Position numbers and translations under genes: made by a program. A stretch of 64,000 nt of DNA from Iris pallida (Eukaryota > Streptophyta > Magnoliopsida > Asparagales > Iridaceae). This document shows positions 60,103 to 64,000 of the stretch, in pieces. The stretch lies in the NCBI GenBank assembly GCA_029216955.1, contig JANAVB010004000.1, positions 301,615 through 365,614 of the forward strand, in the 5' to 3' direction. The notes beneath the pieces were generated by a model. That model had not been told where the DNA came from. It saw only the letters and a list, made by a program, of their open reading frames with translations, and ran no database searches. The stretch's first letter is position 1. The number at the start of each line of letters is the position of its first letter.

Positions 60103-62826
60103 GCCCTTGATGGGGTGCTCTCTATTGCTCAAGATGGCGAGAAAGACTCCCCTGCGGCCCTACTTCAGACCGTAGACAACTCTGCTGTCCCCAAGTCCGG
60201 CAGAAGAAAACACTATGATGCTGGACTTGCAGGGGCAAAGAGGAACTCTACGCGATCCGAGCCGCAGAAGAGTATTAACCGCAGGGAGAAAACCCATGCG
60301 GCTACAACCGTCGACCGCATAAAGAAAACTCATGCAGCCACATCTGTCAGCCGCATAACTTATGCGGCTACAGTTGCCAACCGCACGGATGAGACTCATA
60401 CGGCTATTAAAGTCAATCGCTTGCAGAAAACCCATACGGCCACAGATTCCAACCGCATGCGGTCAGCCTGCACGGTCGTGACTCCTAGCCGCATAAAGAC
60501 TCATCCTACAACAAAAGACAGCCGCATGCAGACAGCCTGCACGGTACCCAATGCTAGCCGCATAGCATCCGTCCCACGCTTCTCTCGATCAGTCTTCGAC
60601 CGGCTCTCATGCGGTCCTGACTCTGATCATTCTCTGGATGATAATCCAGACTCTGTGGTATTCGACTTAGACTCCTCCTATTACGCACCCACAAGTGCTA
60701 AAAGGAGGAAGTCTAGGACAGCACGGGCTCATCAAGTCCAGACGACTGCCCCAACCTCTGACTATCGGGGCGTCCCGCTGATTATCACGCGGGCCACTGA
60801 TGGGAAGTTGTATAAAACTACTCAAGTCCAGCCCCCGGCGGCAAACAGACAAAGTGGTTCCTCTGACCTGCGTGAGGTTATCCTCCACAAACGCAAGAAA
60901 AGAGAAGGAGCTTCGGGGTGTAAAGAGCCCTCACACGGACATCAATGCACCCAGATCATCGTCAACTGCTGTTGCAGCAACGCGGCGGTGACGGAAGACC
61001 GGCCATCCGTCTTCTAAAGACTACATCACCCGAGCTCAGAAGACGAGACACCTCCTGTTGTCTCCTGCAAATCCGTGCAGAAAGTTCTCGCCAAGGGAAG
61101 AGGGAAGAAAACGAGCATCTCCAGCCCAAAGGTGTCAACTACTGCAGCTAAGAAACCGTCGTCTAAAGGGTTATCCTCCACTGGAGTATTTCAACACACC
61201 CACTCGAAGACGAAAACTGCTGCAGTAGGAAGTTCGTCGTCTGCAACATTGGGGGTCGTCGGAACTGGGGGTAGCACTCCTCCAAACATCCACGACAATC
61301 CGACATTCCAGGAATACGGACTGGAGGAAGCAAATCCTCCGACGGATACAACAGATACCGACGTCCCCAAGGACATCCTAGACGAAGCAAGATCCGAAGC
61401 TGGGGGTAGTGTTCCTTCCGAGTCCGAACCTGAAGAGAACATCCCTATATATCCTGATGATTTCTCGATGCATGGGTACAACTCGGAGGGTACATCCTCC
61501 ACCACTCCTTCCGTTACTCCTCATATGAAGACGGTGTTCATGACAGACAGCAATCAAGGCAGTTTCGGTGATCGCCAGCGCATCGACACTTTGGAGGCCA
61601 TATTGCACGCCTTGGTCAAGTCTGTAGACGAGATCAAAGCGGTGCTTCCTAATCTGCAGGGGGTGACACCTGGCCAGACAAGCACGGGTCCCGCAATCAA
61701 CGTAGATTCAAATTCAGCGGCATCGAACCCGGGCAACAATCCTCCCAAGATAACGGCCCCTACCGTGACAGATGAGGCCCGAGAAGTAAGAAGAGAGGTT
61801 CAGGAGCTCCGAGCAATGTTCCATGCCCGAGAAAACTCTCAAGACCTCAGGATACGACAACCATATCCTGCTGAATGGAGGGATGTTCCCTTTCCACCAA
61901 GATATAAGCCGTTCAATATCAACCCCTATGATGGCAAGACCTCAGCAAGTCGGTACATCACTTACTTCGAGGTCACTACCGACCATCTGCCCCATGATGA
62001 CGCTATCCTGACACAGTTATTCATTAGGGCATTGGAAGGAGTCGCCTTCGATTGGTACCGCAACCTGCCGGACAATTGCATCCATTCCTTCGCTGGCTTT
62101 AAACGCCTGTTCTTGGAGAGGTTCTATGAGGTAGGGCAGGACGTCACGATGTCTACCCTCATGGACGTCATTCAAGGAGAGAAAGAGCTGACGAGGAATT
62201 ATATTGAGCGGTTTCGTCAAACCGTAATGAAGTTACCATCTGGCAACCCGGACTCCCCCTTGATCGAAATTTGCCAAAAGAGACTACTCCCAACAATCAG
62301 TCTCTGGATGGGCGAGAGTCAATTCAAGGACTAGAAGGCTTTTATCATTAGTGCTACAAGTGCCGAAGAACGATTAAAGAAGGCTCGCCAACTGGGATTA
62401 CATATCTCAGAGGGAGAGAACAAGGGCAAGCGTCCCAGCACCACCAACGACAATGGGGGTAGCCCCTCCAACAACCGGGACAACAGAGGCAAGCAGGCTA
62501 TGGTGGCCGATACAGCCCAGAAGCCTGAGTCGCAACCTGCAGACAAACAATGGCCTCAAATCACTTACTCTTTTGAAGACGGTCACGTCAAGCCTATCTT
62601 GGACATGCTCATACAAGGAGATAGGATTCAGCTTCCTCCACCAAGACGGGAGCCTCGGTCGGCTGATCTGGAGAACCCAAAGTTCTACCATTACCACCGC
62701 TACGTCCACCATGCTATGAATGACTGCTACCAACTGAAACGATATATCCAAAACCTCATCGATTCGAACGCTCTGGCCATCGATTTCGAGGAGGTAACCG
62801 TAGCAGCCAACATGGTGTCCGTATAA
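60103..62826 (+). pseudogene. T3 gag with repeat-rich N-terminal half
   Basis: One frame is open except for TAA 61015-61017, TAG 62332-62334 and TAA 62824-62826. There is no ATG near the start. The N-terminal 300 residues include a roughly 12-residue repeat (KTHAATTVDRIK and variants, 60.29-60.46 kb) written with ATGCGGCT and CCGCAT words. A Ser/Thr-rich linker follows. The capsid domain lies at 61.87-62.33 kb (YPAEWRDVPFPPRYKPFNIN, LTQLFIRALEGVAFDWYRNL, FAGFKRLFLERFYEVG). After the second stop comes a Tat-type zinc-finger-like end (FYHYHRYVHHAMNDCYQLKR) in which the first Cys is replaced by Phe. Confidence 0.85.
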
Positions 62827-64000
62827 TTCGGCAGCTTCCCTCCAACAGAGACCCAGGACGGGGTTATACCCATCCCTCTGGCAATAATGGAGATTGCTAA
62901 TCTTCCGCCTACTCAAGCTGCTAGTCTAGTACCCCTCACCACATCATGAGGGGAAATCATGTGGGTCCATCCGGACCTAGTCCACGAGGTAACTCAGTCC
63001 ACTCCATCTTCTAAAAAGAAAAGTAGAAAAGTCACATCCTGCCGTACCACCTCAGCAGATGAAGAGGAAGTCACGGCCGTTGTTACTCGATCCGGAGCAC
63101 AATCTCAACCTGTGGCTGAAAACTCGACTGATGATCATCCGCCCACTACCACGGATGCTCCGGGACCGGCTCAGCCTTCGACGACCGACAAGCCTAGGCC
63201 GAAGGAGACTCGTTTCGACAAATCCCTCCGAAAGGAAACATCTCAGGGGCTGGAGAGGCCCTACAACTTTGACATCTTGGCGCAATTGGCCAATACACCG
63301 GCCAAATTGTCCTTATATGAACTCCTGAGGCTCTCGAAGGATGTCCGCACAGCTTTGAGCGATGCACTTCAAAATGCTGACGCGTACCTGGCTCAGGTCA
63401 ACCTCACGGGAGAAAATTAGCCCGCAGACCTCCAAGACAGTGCCTGTACGGGAGCAATGCCCAACATCGTCTTCACTCCACAAGACATGCTCATCAAGAC
63501 TAATCTACACGATCGCCCATTATACTACACAGGCTACATCGGCGACATAAAGGTGGACCAGATGCACATTGACCCTGGGTCTTCCATAAGCATCATTCCA
63601 AAAGGACTACTGCATCATCTTCGTATCCCGATGCATCGCCTGACCCCTACAAACACCGCCATCAGCGGGTTCAATTCGGGCAGGAGCTACCCAATCGGGA
63701 AGATCCGTCTGAAATGTAAGATTGGCGATCTCCAATCAGAAGTCACTTACTACGTCATAGATGCCGACACTTCATACAACATCCTTTTGGGGCGCCCTTG
63801 GATACACGATTACATGATCGTGCCTTCCATGCTACACCAATGCTTCAAATATGTCGACAAGTACGGCTTCGTGAGGACAGAATTTGCTGACATCGATCCC
63901 TTCAAAGGGGTCGAATCTTATTACTCGGACTCATGCCTATACGAAAAGTCGAAGAGGCACCTTGAAGGAGGAAATAAACAAACTGATGTTGAAGCAACCA
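62827..64000 (+). pseudogene. T3 protease region, partial
   Basis: Same frame as gag, with TGA at 62947-62949 and TAG at 63418-63420. A linker rich in Ser/Thr/Pro (62.96-63.26 kb) and a helix-like NFDILAQLANTPAKLSLYEL precede the aspartic protease at about 63.48-63.84 kb: TGYIGDIKVDQMHIDPGSS, with the catalytic Asp in DPGSS (the D-T/S-G motif here has Pro), then SGFNSG and the flap and second hydrophobic strand ending YNILLGRPWIHD, the conserved ILLGRPW signature of this family. Retropepsin cuts the Gag-Pol polyprotein. The DNA continues beyond the window towards RT. Stops make this copy inactive. Confidence 0.85.

Larger units (their letters stand above)
57812..64000 (+). mobile_element. Tat-lineage Gypsy element T3, 5' part, runs off the window
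   Basis: + strand element inserted in the 3' LTR of H, with GCGCA (57807-57811) as candidate target duplication. It has a complex 5' LTR region (57812-59879), a tRNA-Arg-type primer site, a long gag with a variable N-terminal half, and an aspartic protease. RT, RNase H and integrase should lie right of the window. The primer site and the protease wording place it in the Tat (Ogre/Retand/Grande) lineage. Confidence 0.8.

Overview
This window looks like intergenic heterochromatin of a flowering-plant nuclear genome. It is built almost entirely of LTR retrotransposons nested inside one another. I found no convincing host gene, tRNA, rRNA or CRISPR array. The evidence for a plant is a Sirevirus-type Copia element, Tat-lineage Gypsy elements with a tRNA-Arg-type primer site, chromovirus-like Gypsy elements with LTRs near 3 kb, and a Tork-type Copia relic. 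The species cannot be named from the sequence. Every coding region seen carries stops, frameshifts or deletions.

Layout, left part (1-17 kb). An LTR (G0) runs in from the left edge and ends at 3091. It abuts the 3' internal part of a Tat-lineage element (T1, + strand), which carries an antisense accessory ORF with its own TATA box. A non-coding Gypsy element (A-B, 4571-12610, minus strand, AAGGA target duplication) is inserted in T1. T1 then ends with a 3.0-kb terminal unit (12684-15691) that has a 49-bp tandem array and long inverted arms. From 15692 the sequence is the inside of a large minus-strand Gypsy element, F.

Middle part (17-43 kb). F gag is split by a complete but decayed Sirevirus (17064-26214, minus strand, CTCCT duplication). 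The 5' LTR of F (27374-28353 plus 40498-42822) is split by a second non-coding Gypsy element, C-D. The left LTR of C-D is itself split by a small deletion derivative, E (28964-31249, ATGTC duplication). F sits in a Tork-type Copia relic whose 3' end survives at 42823-43980.

Right part (44-64 kb). A chromodomain-bearing pol end (to 45187) leads into a 3.8-kb LTR (G3), which is followed by a primer site and 5' internal DNA. A gag-only Gypsy element, H, starts inside that DNA at 51503. A second Tat-lineage element, T3, interrupts the 3' LTR of H at 57812 and runs off the right edge; its gag and protease are readable in one frame with five stops.

Two themes tie the window together. First, A-B, C-D, F, G3 and H share PPT or LTR-start sequence and a primer site that matches the 3' end of plant tRNA-Ile(AAU), so they look like autonomous and non-autonomous relatives of one lineage. 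Second, the nesting gives a clear relative chronology: Tork relic before F before (T1, Sirevirus, C-D) before (A-B inside T1, E inside C-D); and G3 before H before T3.
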